In this document: positions 1 to 5,147 of the stretch, one piece after another | How the letters are laid out: the number at the start of each line of letters is the position of its first letter | Position numbering within the stretch: position 1 is the first letter of the stretch | DNA from: a bacterium | Lineage (GTDB): Bacteria; UBA9089; CG2-30-40-21; SBAY01 | Reading direction: 5' to 3' | NCBI GenBank assembly: GCA_040757115.1 | Contig: JBFLYA010000264.1 | Span: 1-5,147 of the forward strand | DNA length: 5,147 nt | Translations under genes and position numbers: made by a program | Notes under the pieces: model-generated | What the model saw: only the letters and a program-made list of their open reading frames with translations | What the model was told of the DNA's origin: nothing | The model's database searches: none

Positions 1-125
1 TTCTCGGTGAATTTTTAGAGACTGAATTCACCTATGTTTAGGAGAGATAGAAAAAAATATTTTTCGTAAAGATTTTGAGAGGAAAATAAGGAATAATGAG
101 TCTCTATCTAATTTTTCACCGAGAA
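1..125. repeat. Imperfect inverted repeat upstream of the protease promoter
   Basis: The first 11 bases (TTCTCGGTGAA) are the exact reverse complement of 115-125, and 17-23 (AGAGACT) of 99-105. The arms 1-23 and 99-125 therefore pair with a 4-base insertion in the right arm, around a 75-base AT-rich centre. The left arm can also fold locally: 7-14 (GGTGAATT) pairs perfectly with 25-32 across a 10-base loop, so two pairings compete. The left arm begins at base 1, so the repeat may extend outside the window. I see no gene in 1-188. The whole structure lies upstream of the predicted transcription start at about 184, so it would be a DNA element, the 3' end of an upstream transcript, or a small mobile-element remnant. 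Confidence 0.6.
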
Positions 126-148
126 TTCCTGAGAGTTACTAAATTTTG

Positions 149-177
149 TTGACATAATGAGGGAAAAGGTGTAAAAT
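149..177 (+). promoter_or_regulatory. Strong sigma70-type promoter for the protease gene
   Basis: A perfect -35 hexamer TTGACA (149-154) is followed after exactly 17 bases by TAAAAT (172-177), one mismatch from the consensus -10. Transcription would be expected to begin at about 183-186, only 3-6 bases before the GTG at 189. The region around it is AT-rich and there is no other convincing element pair before the gene. Confidence 0.75.
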
Positions 178-188
178 AATATATTAAA

Positions 189-1319
189 GTGATAAGTAGA
201 TTATTTATCTTTTTTATGATATTATTTGTTCCTTATGTTTTTGCTCAGGAGTTACTACCAACGGTCGCGGATGTAGTTAATGAAGTCAGCCCAGCGGTAG
301 TATTGATAAAAGGTGAAAAAATCTCCCAAACATATCAACCAGGCAGGGTGATTGTCAAGCATGATTATCGAATAGGCTCCGGGTTCATTATTGACCCGGC
401 AGGCTATATCCTCACCTGCCACCATATTATTAGTGATGCCGATAATATCGAGGTAGAACTTAAATCTGGTGAAAAATATGAGGCAAAAATACTTAAAATA
501 GATAAGAAAACAGATATTAGTCTACTTAAAATTTCTCACAGAAAACCTTTACCTCAAGTCAAGATAGGGGACCCGACAAAGGTCCGAGAGGGAAATCCCA
601 TTATTATCATCGGCAATCCATTACCGCAACAGGTAAATATGCCCCCAAAGGCATTTAAACATTCAGTTGCTTGTGGCGTAATTGGTTCTACAGAACGGGT
701 AAGTAATAATAACCTGCATCTATTTCAACTAAGTTTGCCAGTTAATTTTGGTAATAGTGGAGGTCCTTTATTCAATGAGTATGGCGAAGTCATTGGAATA
801 GTTAATTCTAAAATGCTTACATTTAACGGCTATCCTCTGGAAGGAGTTGGGTTTGCTCTCTCTATTGAAGAAGCAAAGGGAATATTTAATGAATTTACTG
901 TTTATAAAAGAAAAGAAAAACTCACTCTGTCTGATGATTTATCAAAAGACAAGGTTAAATTACTGATTCTTTTAGCCATTATCGCCGTTCTATTAACTTC
1001 CATATTATTTTTCAGGATATCTCAAAATAGATGGCGGCAATATAAGTTTATCAAGAAAAAACTCTATAAATGTGTTTATGCTGGTGACTATCAAGGGTTT
1101 TCTACAATTATTCATAAAATATTGAAGAACTCCTTTATCAAAGATAAAAATTATAGTCTTGAACCATTAATGAATGATTTATTTCTTTTACAAACCAGAC
1201 AGCCATGGATAGTAACAGAATTGAGTAACCAACTAAAAGATTTAAGCACCCGGTTAGATGGGAGATTAGATTTGCAGAGAGAGATAATGAAATATCAGGT
1301 AAAATGCAAGGTAAAATAG
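189..1319 (+). CDS. Membrane-anchored HtrA/Deg-type serine protease without PDZ domain
   Basis: This is a trypsin-fold serine protease of the S1C (HtrA/DegP) family, 376 residues, predicted to act outside the cytoplasmic membrane in protein quality control or regulated proteolysis. Residues 1-19 form a signal peptide ending VFA before QE. The protease domain covers about 25-235. His79 (in GYILTCHHI), Asp109 (KKTDISLLKI) and Ser190 (FGNSGGPLF) align with the HtrA triad, so it should be active. The usual TNNHVV motif reads TCHHII here. No PDZ domain follows; instead residues 256-275 form a hydrophobic transmembrane helix, then a basic stretch (RWRQYKFIKKK) and a tail of about 100 residues, presumably cytoplasmic. 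The tail has a GDY..F motif that loosely resembles the cytoplasmic ends of BatD/DUF4381-like proteins; this is weak. The start is GTG with no Shine-Dalgarno sequence. An in-frame stop at 177 rules out a longer common start; ATG at 216 (Met10) would cut the signal peptide in half. The promoter is immediately upstream. Confidence 0.88.
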   Translation: MISRLFIFFMILFVPYVFAQELLPTVADVVNEVSPAVVLIKGEKISQTYQPGRVIVKHDYRIGSGFIIDPAGYILTCHHIISDADNIEVELKSGEKYEAKILKIDKKTDISLLKISHRKPLPQVKIGDPTKVREGNPIIIIGNPLPQQVNMPPKAFKHSVACGVIGSTERVSNNNLHLFQLSLPVNFGNSGGPLFNEYGEVIGIVNSKMLTFNGYPLEGVGFALSIEEAKGIFNEFTVYKRKEKLTLSDDLSKDKVKLLILLAIIAVLLTSILFFRISQNRWRQYKFIKKKLYKCVYAGDYQGFSTIIHKILKNSFIKDKNYSLEPLMNDLFLLQTRQPWIVTELSNQLKDLSTRLDGRLDLQREIMKYQVKCKVK

Positions 1320-1340
1320 GATTTGGGGGAAACAACAAAT

Positions 1341-1400
1341 AAATATCAAATATCAAATATTAAATATCAAAATGCAAAATTACAAATCAAATTTCAAAAA
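1341..1400. repeat. AAATATC heptamer tandem repeat with degenerate extension
   Basis: Four consecutive 7-base units, AAATATC (the third reads AAATATT), occupy 1341-1368. They run on into a degenerate A-rich stretch of the same flavour (words such as AAATC, AAATTTC) to about 1400. It begins 21 bases after the protease stop codon. No reading frame or terminator-like hairpin is visible here, and 1401-1494 shows nothing I can identify. Confidence 0.7.
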
Positions 1401-1494
1401 GGACTTCAAGTATTTTAACGCTGAAAGGAAAGAGATAATTTTACTGAACTTTGGCAAATTTGCAAATTCTCTGAAAAACTTAAAACTAAAAACC

Positions 1495-1563
1495 GTTGAT
1501 AGTTGATAGTTGAAGGACTATAAACTATAAACTATACACTATCAACTATAAACTATACACTAC
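1495..1563. repeat. ACTATAA-type heptamer repeat with inverted units
   Basis: From 1517 to 1563 the sequence is a 7-base tandem repeat: ACTATAA, ACTATAA, ACTATAC, ACTATCA, ACTATAA, ACTATAC and a partial ACTAC. Just before it, 1495-1512 carries GTTGATA twice plus GTTGA. GTTGATAGT (1495-1503 and again 1502-1510) is the exact reverse complement of 1538-1546, so the tract can fold back on itself. Strict 7-base phasing is kept throughout both halves. In form it resembles the short tandem heptamer repeats (STRR) of filamentous cyanobacteria, but the unit differs. Confidence 0.8.
1496..1531 (+). promoter_or_regulatory. Two 7-bp-shifted promoter-like element pairs within the heptamer repeat
   Basis: TTGATA at 1496-1501 is followed after exactly 17 bases by TATAAA at 1519-1524. 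Seven bases on, TTGATA at 1503-1508 is again 17 bases from TATAAA at 1526-1531. Each is a good match to sigma70 elements. Starts would fall at about 1531-1540 and leave a leader of about 55-60 bases before the endonuclease ATG at 1594. The alternative is that AT-rich repeat units mimic promoter hexamers by chance. Confidence 0.45.
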
Positions 1564-1593
1564 TCTAAGAGTTCCATTTCAAAGGAGACGAAG

Positions 1594-2163
1594 ATGTTAT
1601 ATTCGCCAGTTTTAATTTTAAATTCAGGAATGACGCCCATAGACATCTGTCGGGTAAAGGATGCAATTGTGCTTCAGATATTGGAGAAGGCAAATGCGAT
1701 TAGAGTCGAAGAAGATAAGAAAATCAGGTCACAATATCTGTCATTCCCACTACCCCGGGTGATAACTCTAATTAATTACTATAAAATTCCGCGTAAAAAG
1801 GTAGTTTATTCGAGGTTAAATATTATTTATCGGGATGATATGAAATGTATGTATTGTGGAAAAAGGTATGCAATAGATTTTCTAACAGTTGACCATCTTA
1901 TTCCGCGTTCAAGATGGGATAGTGTTCCTCCACAGAAGCGGCCGCCGGCAATTAACTGTTGGGAGAATCAGGTTTGTGCCTGCCGCAGCTGTAATGCTAT
2001 CAAAGGCAATAAACTCTTACACGAATGTGGCTTAACACTAAGAAAACAACCTTATGAGCCCAAATATGTCCCTCATTTAATCATCTCAAGACCAAAGGCA
2101 GAAAAATATGGTTGGTTAGAATTTTTAACGCACAATGTGAAGATAGTAGATTTTATCGTGTAA
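1594..2163 (+). CDS. Stand-alone HNH endonuclease
   Basis: This is a 189-residue HNH-family nuclease (McrA-like, COG1403 type), expected to be a metal-dependent DNA endonuclease in the cytoplasm; its target is unknown. The N-terminal part (VLILNSGMTPIDICRVKDAI, residues 6-25) and the segment PRVITLINYYKIPRKKVVYS (54-73) match a common bacterial subfamily in which these segments precede the nuclease domain. The catalytic core is at about 83-142: a zinc pair C85/C88 (CMYCG), the first motif as D100-H101 before the conserved IPRSRW, then N125, a second zinc pair C130/C133 (CRSC), and N134 with KGNK. The last position is therefore Asn rather than His, an HNN variant that is usual for this subfamily. 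A clear ribosome site AAAGGAG (1581-1587) lies 6 bases before the ATG. It is not visibly part of a restriction system, intron or phage; no methylase is adjacent. It converges on the next gene with a 77 bp gap lacking a convincing terminator. Confidence 0.88.
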   Translation: MLYSPVLILNSGMTPIDICRVKDAIVLQILEKANAIRVEEDKKIRSQYLSFPLPRVITLINYYKIPRKKVVYSRLNIIYRDDMKCMYCGKRYAIDFLTVDHLIPRSRWDSVPPQKRPPAINCWENQVCACRSCNAIKGNKLLHECGLTLRKQPYEPKYVPHLIISRPKAEKYGWLEFLTHNVKIVDFIV

Positions 2164-2240
2164 GCATTCAGTTGCAGTCCGCTTTAACTGGATGTAAAAT
2201 GTATGTGACTGTTGATACCTAATGGCTGGACGATTACCGA

Positions 2241-2963
2241 TTATCGGACATAATTCCTCAAAGTCCCAATACCCTTAATCTTAATTTCAATTATATCCCC
2301 GGGATTCATTGGACCAATACCCGCAGGCGTGCCAGTCGTAATTACATCCCCGGGTAATAAAGTCATCACTTTTGAAATAAAACTCACCAATTCTTCTACT
2401 TTAAAAATAAGATTTTGGGTATTAGATGATTGTTTTAATGTGCCATTCAAATATGATTCAATCTGCAGGTTATTGGGATTGATGTCATTGACGACAAAAG
2501 GACCAATTGGCGAGAAGGTATCAAATGATTTTGCCCTTGTCCATTGGCCATCTTTTTTCTGAAGGTCTCTGGCGGTTACATCATTAAAACAGGTAAATCC
2601 TAATATTTTGTCCCAGACATTATCAGGCTCTAAATCTTTAGCCCTGTCTTTTATAATCACGGCTAATTCTGCCTCGTAGTCTAATTGTTTTGTTTGAGGA
2701 GGATAGATGATAGAGTCTTCATGACCAATAATCGAACTGGGCGGTTTCATAAACAGGACTGGTTCATCGGGAATAGGTAGATTTAGTTCTCTGGCGTGAT
2801 CTTTATAATTCAATCCGACCGCGATAATCTTTGACGGCTGGGATGGAGGTAAAATCTTCACTTCATTCAGGTTATAACTCATTCCATCCGCACAACTAAT
2901 AATGTCTTTTTCAACTATTCCTTTTTTACTCTCTTTCCCATCAAAAAACATAACCCATTTCAT
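2241..2963 (-). CDS. Fumarylacetoacetate hydrolase (FAH) family protein
   Basis: This 240-residue enzyme belongs to the FAH fold family, which includes acylpyruvate hydrolase/oxaloacetate decarboxylase (FAHD1), 2-hydroxyhepta-2,4-diene-1,7-dioate isomerase and fumarylacetoacetase. The core residues are all present: GLNYKDHARE (50-59) with the His56/Glu59 pair corresponding to the FAHD1 catalytic dyad; metal ligands Glu97 and Glu99 (LDYEAEL) and Asp128 (FNDVTARD); Lys145 and Asp148 (RAKSFDTFSPIGPF); and the C-terminal TTGTPAGIG loop (209-217). A short N-terminal region of about 40 residues precedes the catalytic domain, as in bacterial FAHD1-like members. The start MKWVMFFDGK fits the family, but the ribosome site is weak (GAAG about 5 bases upstream). 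No aromatic-degradation genes are adjacent, so a hydroxyphenylacetate pathway role is not supported; a decarboxylase, acylpyruvase or house-cleaning role is equally possible. ilvC lies upstream on the same strand across 353 bp of repeats, so an operon is doubtful. Confidence 0.88.
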   Translation of the reverse strand: MKWVMFFDGKESKKGIVEKDIISCADGMSYNLNEVKILPPSQPSKIIAVGLNYKDHARELNLPIPDEPVLFMKPPSSIIGHEDSIIYPPQTKQLDYEAELAVIIKDRAKDLEPDNVWDKILGFTCFNDVTARDLQKKDGQWTRAKSFDTFSPIGPFVVNDINPNNLQIESYLNGTLKQSSNTQNLIFKVEELVSFISKVMTLLPGDVITTGTPAGIGPMNPGDIIEIKIKGIGTLRNYVR

Positions 2964-3105
2964 AATACTTCAGATAACCCCAAGGAGTAATCGTTCAGGT
3001 GGTAATTTACCGCAGAGACGCAGAGGAACAGAGAAGACATAGAAATAAATCAGATAACAGAAAAGATTATTGAGGCAATCATAGTAATACATAGGACATC
3101 GTAAC

Positions 3106-3264
3106 TATTCAGCCACAGATGGACACGGATGAAACACTGAAAATTCGTAAATCGTATCCGTTTTCCGTGTCCGTAATTAGGCTGAAGGTTTTTCCTCCTG
3201 TTGTCCTCTGCCTTCTCCCCTCTGTATTTATCCGTGCTAATCCGTGTTAATCAGTGGCTGAATA
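3106..3264. repeat. Inner inverted repeat (TATTCAGCCAC..GAT..ACACGGAT)
   Basis: Bases 3106-3130 and the reverse complement of 3240-3264 agree at 22 of 25 positions: TATTCAGCCAC, GAT and ACACGGAT match exactly, with one single and one double mismatch between them. A third, partial copy in the same inverted sense lies at 3165-3186. There TTCAGCC and GGACACGG pair with 3108-3114 and 3121-3128, giving a tighter alternative hairpin with a 36-base loop. Next to the right arm the word ATCCGTG is tandemly repeated (3230-3236 and 3240-3246). Confidence 0.8.
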
Positions 3265-3281
3265 ATTACTTTAATTTTTTT

Positions 3282-3305
3282 CTCTGCGTCTCTGCGTCTC
3301 TGCGG
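3282..3305. repeat. Three tandem copies of the octamer CTCTGCGT
   Basis: CTCTGCGT occurs at 3282-3289 and 3290-3297 and as CTCTGCGG at 3298-3305. The last two copies form the right arm of the outer inverted repeat; the left arm holds only two units, so one unit has been gained or lost. The tract starts 12 bases past the ilvC stop codon on the transcript side. Confidence 0.8.
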
Positions 3306-3316
3306 TGAACAGTTAC

Positions 3317-4309
3317 CTATTTTTTAATCCAATTCATCATTTTTCGTAGTTGAGCCCCTATTTTTTCAATGAGATGTTCGGAGTCTTTTTTAAGTAAGGC
3401 ATTGAATACAGGGCGATTAGCCTGGTTTTCTAAAACCCATTCTTTAGCAAAATGTCCATCCTGAATATATTTTAAAATCTCTTTCATCTTTTTGCGTGTC
3501 TCATCAGTAACAATCATTCTTCCTCTTGTTACATCACCATATTTAGCCGTATCGCTAATTGCCTGACGCATACCCATAATTCCTCGTTCATAAATCAAGT
3601 CAACAATAAGTTTTAACTCATGACAGCATTCAAAATAGGCTATTTCTGGCTGGTAGCCTGCCTCAACTAAGGTATCAAAGCTTGCCCTGATTAATTCTGA
3701 TGTTCCGCCGCATAAAACTACCTGTTCTCCAAACAGGTCTGTTTCGGTTTCTTCGGCAAATGTTGTTTCAATCACACCCGCACGAGTTCCGCCAATACCT
3801 TTCGCATAAGATAAGGCAAGTGGTTTTGCCTGTCCTGAGGCATCCTGATAAATAGCAATTAGATTAGGCACTCCACCACCTTCCACAAATACCTGTCTTA
3901 CCAGCCGACCAGGACCTTTTGGAGCAATCATCACCACATCAATGTTCTTTGGAGGAACTATCTGTCCAAAGTGGATATTAAATCCATGAGAAAAACCCAA
4001 TACCTTCCCTGTCTTAAGGTTATCTGCAATCTCAGATTTATATACCTGAGCCTGAAACTGGTCAGGAACTAATAATTGGATATAATCGGCTACATCAGAA
4101 GCATCTTTAGCCAATACGGGTTTAAATCCATCTTCAATTGCCTTTTCGTAATTAGGACTGCCCTTTACCTCAGCGACAATTACTTCTAAGCCGCTATCTC
4201 GTAGATTTTGGGCATGGGCATGTCCTTGTGCTCCATAGCCAATGATAGCAATTTTCTTCCCTTTTAGAACTTGTAAATCTGCATCCCTGTCATAATAAAT
4301 TGTTGCCAT
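3317..4309 (-). CDS. ilvC: Ketol-acid reductoisomerase (class I)
   Basis: This enzyme converts 2-acetolactate or 2-aceto-2-hydroxybutyrate to the dihydroxy acid precursors of valine, leucine and isoleucine, with Mg2+ and a nicotinamide cofactor, in the cytoplasm. At 330 residues it is full length for the short class I form. The Rossmann domain begins [17 protein letters not shown] (20-36). Catalytic His108 lies in FSHGFNIHF, Lys131 in APKGPG, metal ligands Asp191 and Glu195 in ETDLFGEQ, Glu227 and Glu231 in YFECCHELK, and substrate-binding Ser252 in ISDTAKYG. The cofactor loop (residues 46-54, AEVKGSPNY) departs from the usual GLRxGSxSW: the phosphate-binding Arg is Val48, the second Ser is Asn53, and Glu47 ends beta-2. 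That favours NADH over NADPH (inference). A strong GGAGG (4316-4320) lies 6 bases before the ATG, and the start [12 protein letters not shown] is the family standard. No other ilv/leu gene is in the window and no leader, T-box or attenuator is visible in the 47 bp upstream. Confidence 0.97.
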   Translation of the reverse strand: MATIYYDRDADLQVLKGKKIAIIGYGAQGHAHAQNLRDSGLEVIVAEVKGSPNYEKAIEDGFKPVLAKDASDVADYIQLLVPDQFQAQVYKSEIADNLKTGKVLGFSHGFNIHFGQIVPPKNIDVVMIAPKGPGRLVRQVFVEGGGVPNLIAIYQDASGQAKPLALSYAKGIGGTRAGVIETTFAEETETDLFGEQVVLCGGTSELIRASFDTLVEAGYQPEIAYFECCHELKLIVDLIYERGIMGMRQAISDTAKYGDVTRGRMIVTDETRKKMKEILKYIQDGHFAKEWVLENQANRPVFNALLKKDSEHLIEKIGAQLRKMMNWIKK

Positions 4310-4331
4310 TTTTTTCCTCCTTTTTATTCTG

Positions 4332-4354
4332 GCGCTCTTTGCACCTTTGCGAGA
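4332..4354. repeat. Short CTTTGC-type octamer repeat between genes
   Basis: In the 47 bp gap upstream of ilvC, CTTTGCAC (4337-4344) is followed directly by CTTTGCGA (4345-4352), preceded by a related GCGCT. This has the same 8-base phasing as the CTCTGCGT tract downstream of ilvC but a different unit. It looks like a fragment of a dispersed intergenic repeat. It ends 3 bases before the stop codon of the upstream gene and lies 12 bases from the ilvC ribosome site. Confidence 0.5.
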
Positions 4355-4356
4355 GA

Positions 4357-5147
4357 TTATTTGATAATCCCTAATTTACCTGTTTTTGTCATCTTGCCAT
4401 CCGATAAAATATAAATGTAAATCCCGGATGAGACCCTTTCGTTATCTTTGTTGATACAACCCCAGTCCCAGCCATCAATAATCTCCTCTTTCTCAAATAC
4501 CTCTTCTCCAGCAATATTATAAATTTTTATCCTGAACTTCCCAGCAGGCAATCTAAAGATTATTTTATCACCTCTTGTTGGATTAGGATAACAAAATGCC
4601 TCCTGTAGAGAAGAAGGTGCTTTAATCTCTGGAAGTGGGGTCTCTGCCACTATCAGGCTAAACTCCCTTTTATCCTGGGCGGATTTATATTGATAAAAAT
4701 TCACCTTTCGCAGGTCAATTATTTTCGAGGTGAGTTTATCTTTTAAATAGAGATAATATCCCTCTGGCACCTCATCAATCTGCCAATTTATCTCCATATC
4801 CCCTGATTTACTACTTTCTACTGTAAATTCCCATATCTGTTCTTTTTCTATCTTACTTCTATAATCGAAAGCGTATTTGCCAGTAAAGTAAAGATTTATA
4901 AAGGGATATGTCGCAAATTGCCCGCCACTAACAGATAACATTGGTATTTCTCTTAGATGGACAGCATTTTTACTTACACCGATGAAATTAAACTCATCTG
5001 TCAGGCTACCAGCTTTAACGGATAGCTGAATTGCCCAGCCATCTTTATGCTTAAGTGGGTTAAATTCATCCACTTCACTCTCACTACGAACTTCATTATT
5101 CACCACCCACTCCTCTATCGGGCAGAAACTCTTCCCCTCTTGAGAGG
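4357..5147 (-). CDS. C-terminal part of a secreted protein with FlgD-like/sorting-type Ig domain (5' end outside window)
   Basis: The frame from the TAA at 4357-4359 stays open to the window edge, so this is the C-terminal 260 or so residues of a longer protein. The GTG at 5106 could be read as a start, but no signal peptide follows it and in-frame codons continue upstream (..FCPIEEW), so it is probably internal. Counting from that GTG, residues 21-155 are a beta-rich segment ([42 protein letters not shown]) resembling the region before the anchor domain in large exported proteins of uncultivated bacteria. Residues 170-249 are an Ig-like domain of the FlgD/type-A sorting kind: [28 protein letters not shown], a Trp-containing DGWDWGC, then [24 protein letters not shown] at the very end. 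Such domains anchor or sort proteins at the cell surface in some phyla; whether a type IX system exists here cannot be told. The specific function is unknown. Confidence 0.8.
   Translation of the reverse strand, partial: SQEGKSFCPIEEWVVNNEVRSESEVDEFNPLKHKDGWAIQLSVKAGSLTDEFNFIGVSKNAVHLREIPMLSVSGGQFATYPFINLYFTGKYAFDYRSKIEKEQIWEFTVESSKSGDMEINWQIDEVPEGYYLYLKDKLTSKIIDLRKVNFYQYKSAQDKREFSLIVAETPLPEIKAPSSLQEAFCYPNPTRGDKIIFRLPAGKFRIKIYNIAGEEVFEKEEIIDGWDWGCINKDNERVSSGIYIYILSDGKMTKTGKLGIIK

Larger units (their letters stand above)
3009..3306. repeat. Outer inverted repeat of an intergenic repeat island (ACCGCAGAGACGCAGAG)
   Basis: The 17 bases 3009-3025 are the exact reverse complement of 3290-3306. 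The pair brackets almost the whole gap between ilvC and the FAH-family gene: the right arm ends 10 bases from the ilvC stop and the left arm is 46 bases from the other gene's start. No coding potential is seen between them. Besides the inner repeats listed separately, 3187-3225 is a pyrimidine-rich stretch. On the opposite strand it reads as CAGAGG/GCAGAGGACA-type words, which look like a further dispersed repeat family. From memory, the GCAGAGACGCAGAG motif recurs between genes in many unrelated bacterial genomes. Confidence 0.8.

Noticed and set aside
97-153. Short frame starting ATGAGTCTC, preceded by AAGGA, encoding 18 residues
   Set aside because: Its codons run through the right arm of the inverted repeat and its stop lies in the -35 box; no recognisable peptide.
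1138-1356. Open frame on the minus strand over the protease C-terminal tail
   Set aside because: Antisense to the protease gene, no family resemblance and no ribosome site; it also starts within the AAATATC repeat.
1594-2163. HNH gene as part of a group II intron, homing element or restriction system
   Set aside because: No intron structure, reverse transcriptase, methylase or phage genes are adjacent; the protein matches a common stand-alone subfamily.
2168-2190. CAGTT..AACTG pairing just after the endonuclease stop codon
   Set aside because: Only a 5 bp stem with a large loop and no T-run, so not supported as a terminator.
2237-2247. Palindrome CCGATTATCGG at the end of the FAH-family gene, considered as a terminator for the convergent gene pair
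   Set aside because: The central loop would be one base and no T-run follows in either direction.
2329-2562. Open frame on the plus strand inside the FAH-family gene
   Set aside because: It is antisense to a well-conserved enzyme, has no ribosome site and encodes no recognisable protein.
3009-3306. The repeated arms considered as a CRISPR array
   Set aside because: Copies are inverted, not direct, with irregular distances and no uniform spacers; no cas gene is nearby.
4310-4356. Branched-chain amino acid leader, T-box or attenuator upstream of ilvC
   Set aside because: Only 47 bp separates ilvC from the upstream gene, with no leader peptide, specifier stem or terminator hairpin.

Overview
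The window looks like AT-rich chromosomal DNA from a bacterium with an envelope and a secretion system. It carries five protein genes: an exported, membrane-anchored HtrA-type protease; a stand-alone HNH endonuclease; a fumarylacetoacetate-hydrolase-family enzyme; ketol-acid reductoisomerase (ilvC); and the 3' part of a secreted protein with a C-terminal FlgD-like/sorting-type Ig domain. Such C-terminal domains, together with intergenic repeats of the 'CCGCAGAGACGCAGAG' and 'CCACAGAT..ACACGGAT' kind, are what I associate with uncultivated candidate-phylum bacteria (Omnitrophota, Desantisbacteria, WOR-3 and similar lineages). That placement is a recollection-based inference and is weak.

Layout. 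Bases 1-188 hold an imperfect inverted repeat followed by a very good sigma70-type promoter (TTGACA, 17 bp, TAAAAT) that fires almost directly onto the GTG start of the protease gene (189-1319, +). The 274 bp gap after it contains two heptamer tandem-repeat tracts. The second tract contains two overlapping promoter-like element pairs upstream of the HNH endonuclease gene (1594-2163, +). The remaining genes are on the minus strand: the FAH-family enzyme (2241-2963) converges on the endonuclease gene; ilvC (3317-4309) lies upstream of it across a 353 bp island of nested inverted repeats; and the secreted-protein gene (4357 to beyond 5147) lies 47 bp upstream of ilvC, with a short octamer repeat in between.

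The genes do not form an obvious pathway. ilvC is branched-chain amino acid biosynthesis without its usual ilv/leu partners. The FAH-family protein has all expected active-site residues, but its substrate cannot be read from the sequence. The protease and the Ig-domain protein both belong to the cell envelope or exterior.

Most notable points: the cofactor loop of the KARI lacks the usual phosphate-binding arginine and carries a glutamate at the end of beta-2, which suggests NADH use; the protease has no PDZ domain but has a transmembrane helix and a roughly 100-residue cytoplasmic tail; its mRNA may be leaderless; most intergenic gaps are filled by a repeat family, a different one in each; and the reading frame of the last gene stays open to the window edge, so the internal GTG is probably not its true start.
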